64,000 bases of DNA. It comes from Tenggerimyces flavus (GTDB taxonomy: Bacteria; Actinomycetota; Actinomycetes; Propionibacteriales; Actinopolymorphaceae). Below the pieces are notes generated by a model. It made no database searches. It was not told the DNA's origin and saw only the letters and a program-made list of their open reading frames with translations. The DNA lies in contig NZ_JAFBCM010000001.1 in NCBI RefSeq assembly GCF_016907715.1, positions 6,696,001 to 6,760,000 on the forward strand, in the 5' to 3' direction. Of the stretch, positions 26,155-34,158 are shown in pieces; positions within the stretch are counted from its first letter, which is position 1; every line of letters begins with the position of its first letter. The position numbers and the translations under genes were made by a program.

Positions 26155-26518
26155 CCATCGGCGCAGGATCACCGCCGATGTGGGAGGGCCGATGTGCTGG
26201 CTCTCCCTCGCCGGTCAGCTCCTGGCATGGCAATCCGGCCTGGCCGGAGCAGCCCGAAGCGCCGGTGAACGTGTCGTTCCACTTAGGCGCCACCTAGGGA
26301 GCCGGAGGTCCCAGGAGCGCACGGCCTACCTCTCCAGCTCGCGATTCTCCGAACTGGCCAGCTGAGATGCTCATGCGCAGTTGGGCATCGCCGACGGCCA
26401 GCTTTGACAGCCTGGTACTCAAAACCAACCCAGCCGTCCCGGCACCCGAAGGCGCGCTTCATGCCGCTGACCGGTACTTCGGCTCAGCACACGCACATGC
26501 CGATGAGGGGACAGTCCG
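26155..26518. other. 364-bp gap, one short unassigned ORF
   Basis: Between the convergent SARP and MerR genes. The plus strand has a 51-codon frame (26367-26522; starts MLMRSWASPT, ends ADEGTVR). It has no clear ribosome-binding site and overlaps the MerR stop by a few bases. I cannot assign it and treat it as probably non-coding. No repeat element or strong hairpin was noticed here. Confidence 0.4.
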
Positions 26519-27460
26519 CTAACTCGCTGTCCGGGCGCGTAATGCCTGGATGAGCCAATTGAGCGCCGGCGTCAGGGTTTCCGGAGGCTGCCAGCCGTTG
26601 ATGACGGCGAGCAGCTGAAGGTACCGCTCCCGGCGAGGATCGTTCGCGGTCTCCAGCCGGGTCAGCAACTGACGGCGAAGGGCGATGTCGTCGGGGTGGC
26701 CGCCGACGTGTGCGTACTGATGAGCGGCGACTGCCGCGATGACCGGATCGGCGTAGGGTGAGGCCGGGTCTACCGCGGCTACCATGTCTGGGCTGACCTG
26801 GTCACGAACGGCCGCAGCGGGGTCGCGACGCACACCCGCATCGTCGCCATGGGCTCGCTCGGCCGCATGGGAGTACGCCATGCGGCGCATGCTGGCCCGA
26901 AAGTCCGGGTCCTGGGACAGCTCGGCCAACTCCACCCACGCCTCGACCTGCTGGGCTTCGGGGTGGTCGGGCAGCTCAGGGGTCATCGAGCGCATGATCC
27001 CCACGAATTCGGGGTGCGCATCCAGGCCACCGAAGACGGCCCCGAGGAAATCGTCGATCATACGTCGGCGTTCGTCCTCCGAGAGCGTGGCCAGTTTGTG
27101 CATGAGATCCATCTCCTCAGGGGTAGACCCGCGTTTGGCCACCGTCATCAACACCGCGCGCCGCAGACGCAGCACGCGGATCTGCACCGACAGCGCTTTG
27201 GCGTGGGCTGCGGCGACCTCGGGAAGCGACCTTTCCCGGTCGACGACCTTCCGGATCGTGGCAAGGTCCACTCCCAGGTCGCGCAGTGCACGCACGAGGT
27301 CCAGGCGCGCGACGGCATCGATGTTGTAGAGGCGGTGACCCGCCGGGCTGCGGTCGGTCGGCGGCACGATCCCACGGTCGGAGTAGAACCGAATGACCTT
27401 CACTGTCAGCCCGGTCCGCCGGGCCAGATCGCCGATCGAGTAGAGCGCGTCGCCGTTCAT
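26519..27460 (-). CDS. MerR-family transcriptional regulator
   Basis: 313 residues from ATG 27460. The N-terminal MerR winged helix reads YSIGDLARRTGLTVKVIRFYSDRGIVPP, then AGHRLYNIDAVARLDLVRALRDLG and a dimerisation helix (about 75-105). The roughly 200-residue C-terminal region is helical, has no cysteine metal-binding motif and resembles no effector domain I know. It may bind an organic ligand. The frame stays open upstream of 27460, but that part lacks any family match. Downstream is the gap before SARP regulator 1 (convergent). Confidence 0.88.
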   Translation of the reverse strand: MNGDALYSIGDLARRTGLTVKVIRFYSDRGIVPPTDRSPAGHRLYNIDAVARLDLVRALRDLGVDLATIRKVVDRERSLPEVAAAHAKALSVQIRVLRLRRAVLMTVAKRGSTPEEMDLMHKLATLSEDERRRMIDDFLGAVFGGLDAHPEFVGIMRSMTPELPDHPEAQQVEAWVELAELSQDPDFRASMRRMAYSHAAERAHGDDAGVRRDPAAAVRDQVSPDMVAAVDPASPYADPVIAAVAAHQYAHVGGHPDDIALRRQLLTRLETANDPRRERYLQLLAVINGWQPPETLTPALNWLIQALRARTAS

Positions 27461-27604
27461 GCACCCACCCTCACACCTCCCCCTAGCGGAGACGCAAGCG
27501 CACTGGGCGGTGTCGGCACACCGCAACTTCGGCAGGTCGCGCGGAGGACTCGCCCGTGACTCAAACAGACCATTCGTACAGAGCAGCGTCACAGCGGCCC
27601 CAGC

Positions 27605-27840
27605 GGGTTCCTGGCCGAACTGCTACTCGCCGAATGCCACGATCGGGACCGGCGCCGCTCCGCCCGTCGGGTCGAGGCCGCCCGAGCCGGGCATCGGGTG
27701 AAATACACCTCGCGACCAAGCTGGTCAACGAGCTCGTCGAAGCAGCCGACGGAGTTGATGCTGGGCAAGACGAACTCGGCTACCTGCACGTCGACCGCCG
27801 CGGCGCCGAACTGCTGTTCCAGGTTCTCACCGAGCGAGAA
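27605..27840 (+). pseudogene. istB: IS21-family istB remnant
   Basis: Two frames together spell a broken IstB ATP-binding transposition protein. First comes GFLAELLLAECHDRDRRRSARR with VEAA and GHRVKYT; then, after loss of one C near 27710, LATKLVNELVEAAD and DELGYLHVDRRGAELLFQVL. Compared with intact IstB, the Walker A block between VEAA and GHRVKYT is missing, and so is a stretch before DELGY. No istA or terminal repeats are seen. It is an old, inactive insertion scar in the 405-bp gap between the MerR gene and the peptidoglycan-binding-like gene; the rest of the gap holds nothing recognisable. Confidence 0.75.
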
Positions 27841-27865
27841 ACCCTCGACCGTCTCCTGACCAGAC

Positions 27866-28318
27866 TCAGCGGCCGCAGCCCGAGTACAACCCGGTCGACG
27901 TCTTCTTGGGCCACACGATGCGATCCTCGGTGAGCGGTCCGTACACGCCGTCGTCTCTCAGCTGGAGAGCTGCCTGAACGGTACGCAGCGCTGCTTTCGT
28001 GCGCGGCCCGAAGACGTTGTCGACGGCGATGTTGATGCGGTAGCAGTACCGAATCGCGTCTTGCAGGGCTCCGACGTGAGATCCGCTCGCGCCGACGCCC
28101 ATGAGGCAGTCGGGATTGCCGTTGTACACGGGCTTGCGGATGCTGACCGATCCACGCGGGAACAGCTTCGACGTGTTGCACCAGCCGGCTGACGGCGTCA
28201 CCGTCGTGGTCCCGGAATCGCCCAGCTGAGTGGGGGAAGCCGCCGCCGTTCCCGCTCCCGTGATGCCCAGCGCGGACACCGCGAACGCTGTGGCCACCGC
28301 TCGTCGCCAGGTACGCAT
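27866..28318 (-). CDS. secreted peptidoglycan-binding-domain-like protein
   Basis: 150 residues. A signal peptide (about 1-27, RRAVATAFAVSALGITGAGTAAA) is followed by a cysteine-containing segment. The C-terminal domain (about 80-140: VGALQDAIRYCYRI, DNVFGPRTKAALRTVQAALQL, DGVYGPLTEDRI) matches the PG_binding_1 three-helix fold. There is no catalytic domain. It probably binds the cell wall after export. The promoter region carries three 11-bp direct repeats typical of SARP operators. Confidence 0.8.
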   Translation of the reverse strand: MRTWRRAVATAFAVSALGITGAGTAAASPTQLGDSGTTTVTPSAGWCNTSKLFPRGSVSIRKPVYNGNPDCLMGVGASGSHVGALQDAIRYCYRINIAVDNVFGPRTKAALRTVQAALQLRDDGVYGPLTEDRIVWPKKTSTGLYSGCGR

Positions 28319-28383
28319 CGTTCGTTCCCTCCGTCCGGGGACCGCATCGTCGGCCCCTCGTGACTGGAGTCTTGGGCGTACGG

Positions 28384-28411
28384 CTTTCCGCCCACTTTCC
28401 GCTCGCTTTCC
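28384..28411 (-). promoter_or_regulatory. SARP-type operator: three GGAAAG repeats, 11-bp period
   Basis: Read on the minus strand, GGAAAG occurs three times exactly 11 bp apart. It is followed at the expected distance by AAGACT as a candidate -10 box, about 65 bp upstream of the peptidoglycan-binding-like gene start. Direct repeats with 11-bp period next to the -10 box are the known SARP recognition pattern. Confidence 0.55.
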
Positions 28412-28423
28412 GACGGACTGCCG

Positions 28424-29068
28424 TCAACGCTCCAGGTGCTGCAACGCCTCGTCGGGGTAGCACAGGTAGATGGGCTGCGTGTGGGAGTCCGGGTCGTCGA
28501 GGGACCACTCGTACAGCCGCGTCCGGCCCAGGATCGACCAGCGGAGGGGGATGCTGGTGATCGCCACGAACCCTCCGCCAGCGAGGCCGTTGTCGGGCAC
28601 GCAGGGGGGTCGGGTCACGGTGACCCACAAGGTGATCTCCTCGTCGGCTGGGATCGTGACGGGCAACGGGCGCACCTCGTCCGGATGGCCGCCCATCAGG
28701 TTGTCCCGCGGACTCGAGAACGGCGCCCACCTCACGACGACCGGGTCGTCGACTTCTTCCTCGTAGCCCTCATCGAGCAGCGTCACCGGGAACGGGCCCG
28801 CGTTGTGAATCGACCAGGCCATGACCCCGGTCCCACCGGTCGGCCCGGTGACGATCCACCGAGTCCGCTCGACGCCGTCATGGACCGGCTTCATGGACTC
28901 ACTCCGCGGTGCGCCGTGGCTTCCTGGCTGGAACGGGGTGTAGACCGACGTGAATCCCGCCCACGCGATGCCGGCCACGGCGACCACGGCCGCCAGGCTC
29001 GTCCCGGCCACCCGCACGATCGCCGGCCGCCGCCGCACCTGCGGCGGGCGTTCTGTCAGTGTCGCCAT
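28424..29068 (-). CDS. membrane-anchored extracytoplasmic protein of unknown function
   Basis: About 214 residues from ATG 29068 (GAGGGGG five bases upstream; the frame extends to 29107). One N-terminal transmembrane helix (about 20-42, VAGTSLAAVVAVAGIAWAGF) is followed by an exported beta-rich domain. That domain has paired cysteines (RPPCVPDNG, YLCYPDE) and a DUF-like pattern of strands (WSIHNAGPFPVTLL). I do not recognise the family. It is divergent from the PH-like gene at 29140; the 71 bp between must hold both promoters. Confidence 0.65.
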   Translation of the reverse strand: MATLTERPPQVRRRPAIVRVAGTSLAAVVAVAGIAWAGFTSVYTPFQPGSHGAPRSESMKPVHDGVERTRWIVTGPTGGTGVMAWSIHNAGPFPVTLLDEGYEEEVDDPVVVRWAPFSSPRDNLMGGHPDEVRPLPVTIPADEEITLWVTVTRPPCVPDNGLAGGGFVAITSIPLRWSILGRTRLYEWSLDDPDSHTQPIYLCYPDEALQHLER

Positions 29069-29139
29069 GGCATCCCCCTCGGCGGCAGTGTAGGTCGCCG
29101 CCGGCATGACGCACTGAGAGTTCTCTACACTGCTCGACG

Positions 29140-29676
29140 ATGGACGGTGACGTGCGGACAGAGTTCGGGCCCAGGCCTGGCCGGTTGCGGAGTGCGTTCG
29201 TCCTCACCGGTCTCGGCGTCCTGCTCCTCGCCGGAGCGTTCGCGATCAACGCGTGGACGAGCGGCATCCGTTCGGTCGCGCCGACGATCCTGCTCGGCGT
29301 CGTCGGCCTCCTGCTCACCGGCGTCGGCGTCTCGATGTTCTGGTTCGGGGTGCCGCGGTACGCCCTGTCGTTCGACCGTCAAGGCGTCCACGTACGCACT
29401 CGCGGCCGGACGGTCGAACTGCCGTGGGCCGACATCGACTCCTGGTGGGCCGGCGTCCCGAGCGACAAGCCGGTCCAGAAGATCCGGCGCGAGATGGTCC
29501 TCGCCTCCCCCGCCGCCCACGTCGCCCAACCCGACGCGGGCCTACGCCGGCTGCTCTGGTCTCGCCAGCGCCGCAGGTGGGTCGTCTGCGAACCCGTCCT
29601 CACCGACGGCACCACCGAGCAGATCGTCGCGGCGATGAACGCCCTCGCACCCGGCAAGCGGAGCCTCCACCAGTAG
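29140..29676 (+). CDS. small membrane protein with bacterial PH-like domain
   Basis: 178 residues: two N-terminal transmembrane helices (about 17-36 and 45-66), then a beta-rich domain. That domain (YALSFDRQGVHVRTRGRTVELPWADIDSWWAG) resembles bacterial PH domains, which typically sit on the cytoplasmic face of the membrane. The function is unknown. It ends 19 bp before the SARP-type promoter of the C39 peptidase operon. Confidence 0.65.
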   Translation: MDGDVRTEFGPRPGRLRSAFVLTGLGVLLLAGAFAINAWTSGIRSVAPTILLGVVGLLLTGVGVSMFWFGVPRYALSFDRQGVHVRTRGRTVELPWADIDSWWAGVPSDKPVQKIRREMVLASPAAHVAQPDAGLRRLLWSRQRRRWVVCEPVLTDGTTEQIVAAMNALAPGKRSLHQ

Positions 29677-29694
29677 CGCGTGGAACACCGCCCG

Positions 29695-29728
29695 TTGGGC
29701 GGATCTTGGGCGGCACCCTGCGAATACT
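29695..29728 (+). promoter_or_regulatory. SARP-type promoter of C39 locus 1
   Basis: Two direct repeats TTGGGCGGATC and TTGGGCGGCAC (11-bp period), then six bases and AATACT as the -10 box. The same layout, base for base in the repeats, occurs on the minus strand at 43398-43431 before the second C39 gene. Confidence 0.65.
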
Positions 29729-29772
29729 CGTTTCCGGCGACCAGGGGTCGCCCGAAACCAACGGAGGAAGCC

Positions 29773-30468
29773 GTGCAGATGAGATCGATCAAGCGACTCG
29801 GCGTGGGCGTCGTCGCGGCGGCCGCCACGTTCTCGATGCTGGGCGCAGCACCCGCCCAGGCCGCAACCGACGACGGCACAGGCACAGCAACTGCCGCCGC
29901 CGTGCCGGCCAAGTCGCTGACGGGCTACAAGCACGTCGGGCAGAAGGAGAACTGGTGGTGTGGCCCGGCCTCGGCCTACATCATCATCGCCGGGATGAAG
30001 CACTACGGGAAGATCTCGAGCACCAAGTCGAAGGCACACCCGAGCTGGAGCTTCTCCCAGGCCAACCTCGCGTCGGGCTCGTACCTCAAGGCCAACGGAG
30101 GCGGGGGTACGCAGCGAGCGGACATGGCCAGGGGCATCAACAAGTGGATCGGCAAGGACTGGTACCACGTACTCTCCAACCCGAGCTCCACCCAGTTCAA
30201 GGACCGCGTGGGCAAGGACATCCGCAAGGGGTACGCGGTCGCGGTGGCAGCGCTGGAGCACGCGGGCGGCTCCCACTACAACGGCCACCCCAGGAGCAAG
30301 ACCATCGACCACTGGGTCGTCGCACGCGGCTACACCGCGAACTACGCCAAGACCCACTTCGTCGACCCGGCGACGACCGTCTGGGGCCCGGTGGAGCCGT
30401 ACTTCTCCTACAACACCAACGACTTCGTCAACCGCTTCGTCAAGCCCTCGAAGGCGATCGTCTGGTGA
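29773..30468 (+). CDS. secreted C39-like cysteine peptidase 1
   Basis: 231 residues from GTG 29773 (GGAGG five bases upstream); ATG 29779 is two codons in. A signal peptide (about 3-33, ending PAQAA) leads to a C39/papain-like domain. GYKHVGQKENWWCGPASAY carries the nucleophile Cys and DHWVVARGY the catalytic His, with a following VDPAT. Such exported C39_2-type enzymes act on peptides or proteins outside the cell. The stop overlaps the start of a damaged paralogue (GTGA). A close homologue, about two-thirds identical by eye, is encoded at 42684. Confidence 0.85.
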   Translation: MQMRSIKRLGVGVVAAAATFSMLGAAPAQAATDDGTGTATAAAVPAKSLTGYKHVGQKENWWCGPASAYIIIAGMKHYGKISSTKSKAHPSWSFSQANLASGSYLKANGGGGTQRADMARGINKWIGKDWYHVLSNPSSTQFKDRVGKDIRKGYAVAVAALEHAGGSHYNGHPRSKTIDHWVVARGYTANYAKTHFVDPATTVWGPVEPYFSYNTNDFVNRFVKPSKAIVW

Positions 30469-30876
30469 GGAAGCTCCTCCTGCTGGTGGTCACGGCGCTT
30501 GCCGTGACCACCTGGCTGAGCGCCCCGGCGCAGGCCGCCACGGACCCCGTCAACCTCGCGGCCAAGTCGCTCCTGGGCTACCAGCACGTCGGTCAGGACA
30601 CGAACTACTGGTGCGGCCCGGCGTCGGCGTACATCCTGATCAAGGGCATGAAGCACTACGGGAAGATCAGGACGACCACCTCCTCCCTGGCGGGCTCGGC
30701 ACTCACCCAGAGCAGGCTCGCGGGGCCCAGCTACCTCGACGCGAACGACGGCAACGGCACGCAGGGCGGTGACCTGGCCCGCGGGATCAACAAGTGTGGA
30801 TCGGCCACAACTGGTACCACGTCATGGCCGAGCCCACTCCCTCTTCGTCCGTCCCAGCCAGCTGATCGTCTGGTGA
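30465..30876 (+). pseudogene. broken C39-like peptidase paralogue
   Basis: Begins at GTG 30465, overlapping the previous stop. It has a signal peptide (VRKLLLLVVTALAVT...) and the Cys motif QDTNYWCGPASAY, and stays homologous through DLARGINK. At about 30795 the frame shifts: the homologous continuation WIGHNWYHVM is one frame over. It then loses about 90 codons, including the catalytic His region, before the family's C-terminus (SLFVRPSQLIVW, stop 30876) reappears in yet another frame. It is non-functional as a peptidase. Read through without correction, the frame would end at 30905. Confidence 0.75.
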
Positions 30877-30936
30877 CGGAGCTCTTCGCAACGATGCCGA
30901 GCTAGCCAAGCAGCGCGAGAGTCTGGGAGCAGATCC

Positions 30937-31254
30937 GTGGTCTCACACAACACGGCCAAGCTGCAAGCGTTGGCGCGCGAGCTTCAAGAGACGAAGCTCG
31001 ACCAGGACGTGACGGAGAAGGTACGCCGGTTGGGGATTCCGGCGGTCGCCTGGCCACTGATGGCGGTGTTCGGCGCGGCGGCCCAGTACGACGAGCTCCG
31101 CATCACGGTGGAGAAGGCGTCACAGGCCCTCGACACCGTGGTGAAGTCGCTGGGCCGGACGGTGGGTGGGATCGCCACCTACTACGAACGGATGGAAGAC
31201 GAGCACGGCGAAGCCTTCGACACCGCGGACGCCAAGCTGAAGGGCGAGCGATGA
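30937..31254 (+). CDS. EspC/WXG100-like small helical protein
   Basis: 105 residues, start GTG 30937 (GGGAG upstream). It is all-helical, with a hydrophobic middle (VAWPLMAVFGAAAQY) and C-terminal TYYERMEDEHGEAF. It resembles the ESX-associated DUF2580/EspC-type proteins that accompany type VII secretion substrates. It overlaps the next gene by 4 bp (ATGA). It heads a four-gene cassette with a WXG-type protein and two YbaB-fold proteins. No type VII secretion ATPase is in the window. Confidence 0.6.
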   Translation: MVSHNTAKLQALARELQETKLDQDVTEKVRRLGIPAVAWPLMAVFGAAAQYDELRITVEKASQALDTVVKSLGRTVGGIATYYERMEDEHGEAFDTADAKLKGER

Positions 31255-32018
31255 CGGAGGATCTCAGCTGGCTCTCCGGTGGTGTCGTCGGGATCGGCGA
31301 CACCCTCGCGCACGGCGGAGTGTCGCTGGCTGTCGAGTTCGCCGGACTGGCGTTGGGTGGCGCGTCGGAGGCCTCCGGCGCCAGCGTGGTCGTGGCTCTG
31401 GCGACCACGCTGGTCGCGCTCCCCAGCCTGCCGCCTCCCTTTCCCTTCTTCGAGGCCGAGGAGAAGTGGAAGGAGCTGGCACAGTCAATCCGCGACACCA
31501 AGACCGAGCTCGGCGACCTGGTCAACAAGGCAGGAGTGGACGCGGCGTGGGAAGGGCCCGCCGCGGACGAGTTCTGCGCGTACGTCAACAACAGACTGCT
31601 GCCGGCGATGGAGCAGCTGGCAGTGTGCGCCGACGAGGAAGCAGGCTGCTGCTCCGCCGTTGGCTGGAACCTCATCCAGGGCCTGATCATCCACTTCGCG
31701 CAATGTGCGGTCGGCATCGCGTTGTGCATCGCGTCCAACTCCCTCAACGCCATCCCGTACGTGGGCGCCGCGATCGTCGCGGTGCTGAAGTGGATCATCG
31801 TCGACCAGTGGCTCATCGGCCTGGCGTACAACGTCTGGGACATGAACAACACGTTCCAGACGCTCGAGGGCGAGCAGGCTCAGCTGCGGACCGCGCAGGA
31901 CCAGCTCGCGGCCGCGTTCGGCACCCAGGCCGACAACTTCGACACCGCGGCGCTCGACAACATGCGCAAGCAGGTCGCGAAGATCATGACCAACACCGAT
32001 CAATGGAACAAGCCCTAG
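31251..32018 (+). CDS. WXG100-like protein with hydrophobic helices
   Basis: 255 residues. After an N-terminal hydrophobic segment (about 28-62), residues 70-130 form a helical hairpin whose turn is AAWEGPAADEF, the WXG signature of ESX-type substrates. A second hydrophobic region follows (about 145-195, CAVGIALCIASNSLNAIPYVGAAI), then a C-terminal coiled coil. It fits the longer actinobacterial WXG proteins that may be secreted toxins or their carriers. No nuclease or peptidase domain is recognisable. It overlaps the preceding gene by 4 bp. Confidence 0.65.
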   Translation: MTEDLSWLSGGVVGIGDTLAHGGVSLAVEFAGLALGGASEASGASVVVALATTLVALPSLPPPFPFFEAEEKWKELAQSIRDTKTELGDLVNKAGVDAAWEGPAADEFCAYVNNRLLPAMEQLAVCADEEAGCCSAVGWNLIQGLIIHFAQCAVGIALCIASNSLNAIPYVGAAIVAVLKWIIVDQWLIGLAYNVWDMNNTFQTLEGEQAQLRTAQDQLAAAFGTQADNFDTAALDNMRKQVAKIMTNTDQWNKP

Positions 32019-32028
32019 TGAGGTCGCG

Positions 32029-32478
32029 ATGACCGACACGACGCCCGAACCGGACAACGGCCAGGACCTGACGTCGTACGTCGAGGAGCTTCGGCGCACC
32101 GCACGGCCAGGAGGCGATCCACGCCAACTCCTGGGACCGCTGCACGAGCGCATCTCCGCGATGACGCGGCAGCTCGCCGAGCTTCAGACCCAGGCGTTCG
32201 AGGGCAGGGTCGACGACGACGATCGCGTCGTCGCGGTCGTCGACGGCCGCGGGACGCTGCTCCGCATGCGAGTCAGCCCGTTCGCGATGCGCGACCTCGA
32301 CGCGGCGGAGCTCAGTCGCGCGTGCACCGAAGCACTCGCGGCTGCTCGGATCAACGCCGCCGAGTCGATGGGCGAGGCGTTGAAGCGGTTGACCGGCTTC
32401 GACCTCGTGAACGCGCCACCACTGCCCGATCCCGGGCAGATCTGGCAGGCCAGGAAGGCAAGCGGATGGAACCCGTAG
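32029..32478 (+). CDS. YbaB/EbfC-fold protein 1
   Basis: 149 residues. The central part (HERISAMTRQLAELQTQAFEGR, then VVAVVDGRGTLLRMRVSPFAM and LSRACTEALAAARINAAESM) follows the YbaB helix-strand-helix pattern. Free YbaB proteins bind DNA, but in ESX-like loci such proteins are recurrent accessory genes of unknown role. It overlaps the second YbaB gene by 13 bp. Confidence 0.7.
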   Translation: MTDTTPEPDNGQDLTSYVEELRRTARPGGDPRQLLGPLHERISAMTRQLAELQTQAFEGRVDDDDRVVAVVDGRGTLLRMRVSPFAMRDLDAAELSRACTEALAAARINAAESMGEALKRLTGFDLVNAPPLPDPGQIWQARKASGWNP

Positions 32479-32828
32479 AGCTCCAGGCGATCGTCGAGGA
32501 GATGGGCCACGCCATCAACGAGGCCGTCGCACAACTGAAGGCGGCGCGCGAACGCGAGTACGTCGGCACGGCCGCCGACGGACTGGTCACGGCCACCCTC
32601 GCCGACGGCCGGCTCGACATCGACATCCACGTCCTGGCCAAGCGTCGGCTGGAACGCGAGGACCTCGAAGCAGCCATCGTCGAAGCGGTCCACGCCGCCG
32701 AACGGCAAGCCACCGAGGTCCCCATCGTCACCGGCCTCGAACGCCGCGCCCAGTCCGCGGTCGGCGACAAGTTCTACACCGCGTTCGACGAAGCCATGCG
32801 CAAGACCCGCACACGCCTCCAGCTCTGA
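32466..32828 (+). CDS. YbaB/EbfC-fold protein 2
   Basis: 120 residues from ATG 32466. It has the same fold as the gene before it (AREREYVGTAADGLVTATLADGRL, then LEREDLEAAIVEAVHAAERQA). Two diverged YbaB copies in tandem suggest a heterodimer (inference). It is the last gene of the cassette; a palindromic repeat element begins at or just beyond its stop. Confidence 0.65.
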   Translation: MEPVELQAIVEEMGHAINEAVAQLKAAREREYVGTAADGLVTATLADGRLDIDIHVLAKRRLEREDLEAAIVEAVHAAERQATEVPIVTGLERRAQSAVGDKFYTAFDEAMRKTRTRLQL

Positions 32829-32831
32829 CCA

Positions 32832-33058
32832 ACTCGCGGCTAGCCTCGCACCTTCGTCCAGCGGTGGGTTCGCCCGGCCCGCCCCACCCCGCCCTTGGGC
32901 CAATGATCATGTTTACATGATCATTGGCCGCTTTACGTGGGTGGACGCCAGGTAGAGGGGCCACTGGCCGGGTAAGGCGACCCACGACGCTTCACCCACG
33001 GAGCGCCTTCCCGCTCGAATCGCTCGAGAAGTCGCCATCCCGAGGCTAGACCGCGAGT
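32832..33058 (-). repeat. palindromic intergenic element, copy 3, with terminal inverted repeats
   Basis: The ends are inverted repeats of about 17-18 bp: ACTCGCGGCTAGCCTCG at 32832-32848, and on the other strand ACTCGCGGTCTAGCCTCG at 33058-33041. The right end includes the last codons and TAG stop of the GH88 gene. The palindrome at 32898-32929 is perfect (15-bp arms). The body shares the GCGGGAAGGC..., GGTCGCCTTACCCGGCCAGTGGCC and CCACGTAA modules with copies 5 and 6. It lies between convergent genes. Confidence 0.85.
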
Positions 33059-34158
33059 GGGTCGAGCGCTCCGGTCAGGACGTGAAGGGACTCGTAGAGG
33101 TAGTACGAGCCCCAGATCAGCTCGTTGTCGGTGGCGAGGCCGATGCGGTGGTTGTAGCAGCCGGCGGTGAGGATCCCCGTCGAGGTGAGGTGGTCGGCGA
33201 CGAGGGTACGGACGGTCTGCTCCGCCGTCGCTCGGTACCGCTGGGCGCGGGACTCGTCAGGGACGAGCGCGGCTGCCTTGAGGAGGGCGGCGGCGCCGAT
33301 GGCCGCGCCGGCGGTGTCGATGCGGGTTCCGGCTATCTGGGGTGCGTCGAAGTCCCAGTACGTGACGCCGCTCGCGGGCAGGTGATCGCACCACCAGTCG
33401 CAGACACGTACGAGGGTGTCCAGGAAGTCGTCCTCGGGCAGCCAGCGCGCGGCGAGGGCATAACCGACCATCGCCCACGCCTGGGCTCTGGTCCAGGTGG
33501 AGTCGTCCGAGAAACCCTTGTGGGTATAGCGTTTCAGCACCTTTCCGGTGGCGAGATCCACCGTCGCCGATTGGCAGACCGAGCCGTCGCCTCGTACGCA
33601 CAACTCGATATGCCGCCGCGCGTGTGAGACCGCGAGCTCGCGCAGACCCGGATCCGCCGTACGCGAAGCCGCCCAGGCGAGCAGCGCGACGCCGGGCACG
33701 CCGTCGATGTTGAACTCGGTGTCGCCGACGTCGGACGCCTCCTCCGCCTGGGCACCCAGCGGGATCGCGCCCACGGTCGGCAGGAAGCCCGTCGCCAGAG
33801 CCCGGGCTCCGTCGACAGCGATCGCGCCGGCCGTCTCGTCCGAGCCGAGCAGCGCGCCGAGCGCGGAGCCGTAGTAGAAGAGGAAACCGCGGAACACGGT
33901 CTGCGAAGCGACGCGCGGACGGAGCCGTTCGGCCCACCGCAGCGCATGCCGGCGGTACGCCTCGTCACCGGTGCGGTGGTACGCCAACCACAGCTCGCCG
34001 CCCCAGAAGCCGCCGGTCCAGTCGCCGTCCGGCGAGCGCGTCCACTGGCCCGTGGTCGGATCGGCGTAGTGCGGGAAGCCGGTCGCCGCCTCCTCCGCCG
34101 TACGGTCGATGCGGCCGGTCATCGCCTCGATGGCGGCGGCGTACGGCTGGTCACTCAT
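33046..34158 (-). CDS. GH88/GH105-type unsaturated glycuronyl hydrolase
   Basis: 370 residues, an (alpha/alpha)6-barrel protein. DGDWTGGFWGGELWLAYHRTG, VGDTEFNIDGVPGVALL and STWTRAQAWAMVGYALA are GH88 signatures; the Asp of the NIDG/VGD region is the usual catalytic residue. These enzymes release 4,5-unsaturated uronic acids from oligosaccharides made by polysaccharide lyases. There is no signal peptide, so it acts in the cytoplasm. It overlaps the dehydratase gene by 8 bp and is the last gene of the operon. Confidence 0.85.
   Translation of the reverse strand: MSDQPYAAAIEAMTGRIDRTAEEAATGFPHYADPTTGQWTRSPDGDWTGGFWGGELWLAYHRTGDEAYRRHALRWAERLRPRVASQTVFRGFLFYYGSALGALLGSDETAGAIAVDGARALATGFLPTVGAIPLGAQAEEASDVGDTEFNIDGVPGVALLAWAASRTADPGLRELAVSHARRHIELCVRGDGSVCQSATVDLATGKVLKRYTHKGFSDDSTWTRAQAWAMVGYALAARWLPEDDFLDTLVRVCDWWCDHLPASGVTYWDFDAPQIAGTRIDTAGAAIGAAALLKAAALVPDESRAQRYRATAEQTVRTLVADHLTSTGILTAGCYNHRIGLATDNELIWGSYYLYESLHVLTGALDPLAV

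Noticed and set aside
23311-26172. Long frame antisense to SARP regulator 1
   Set aside because: No domains or start signal; the plus strand has full SARP, NB-ARC and TPR content.
26367-26522. 51-codon ORF before the MerR gene end
   Set aside because: No ribosome-binding site, no known domain, and it overlaps a convergent gene end. Kept only as a note in the gap entry.
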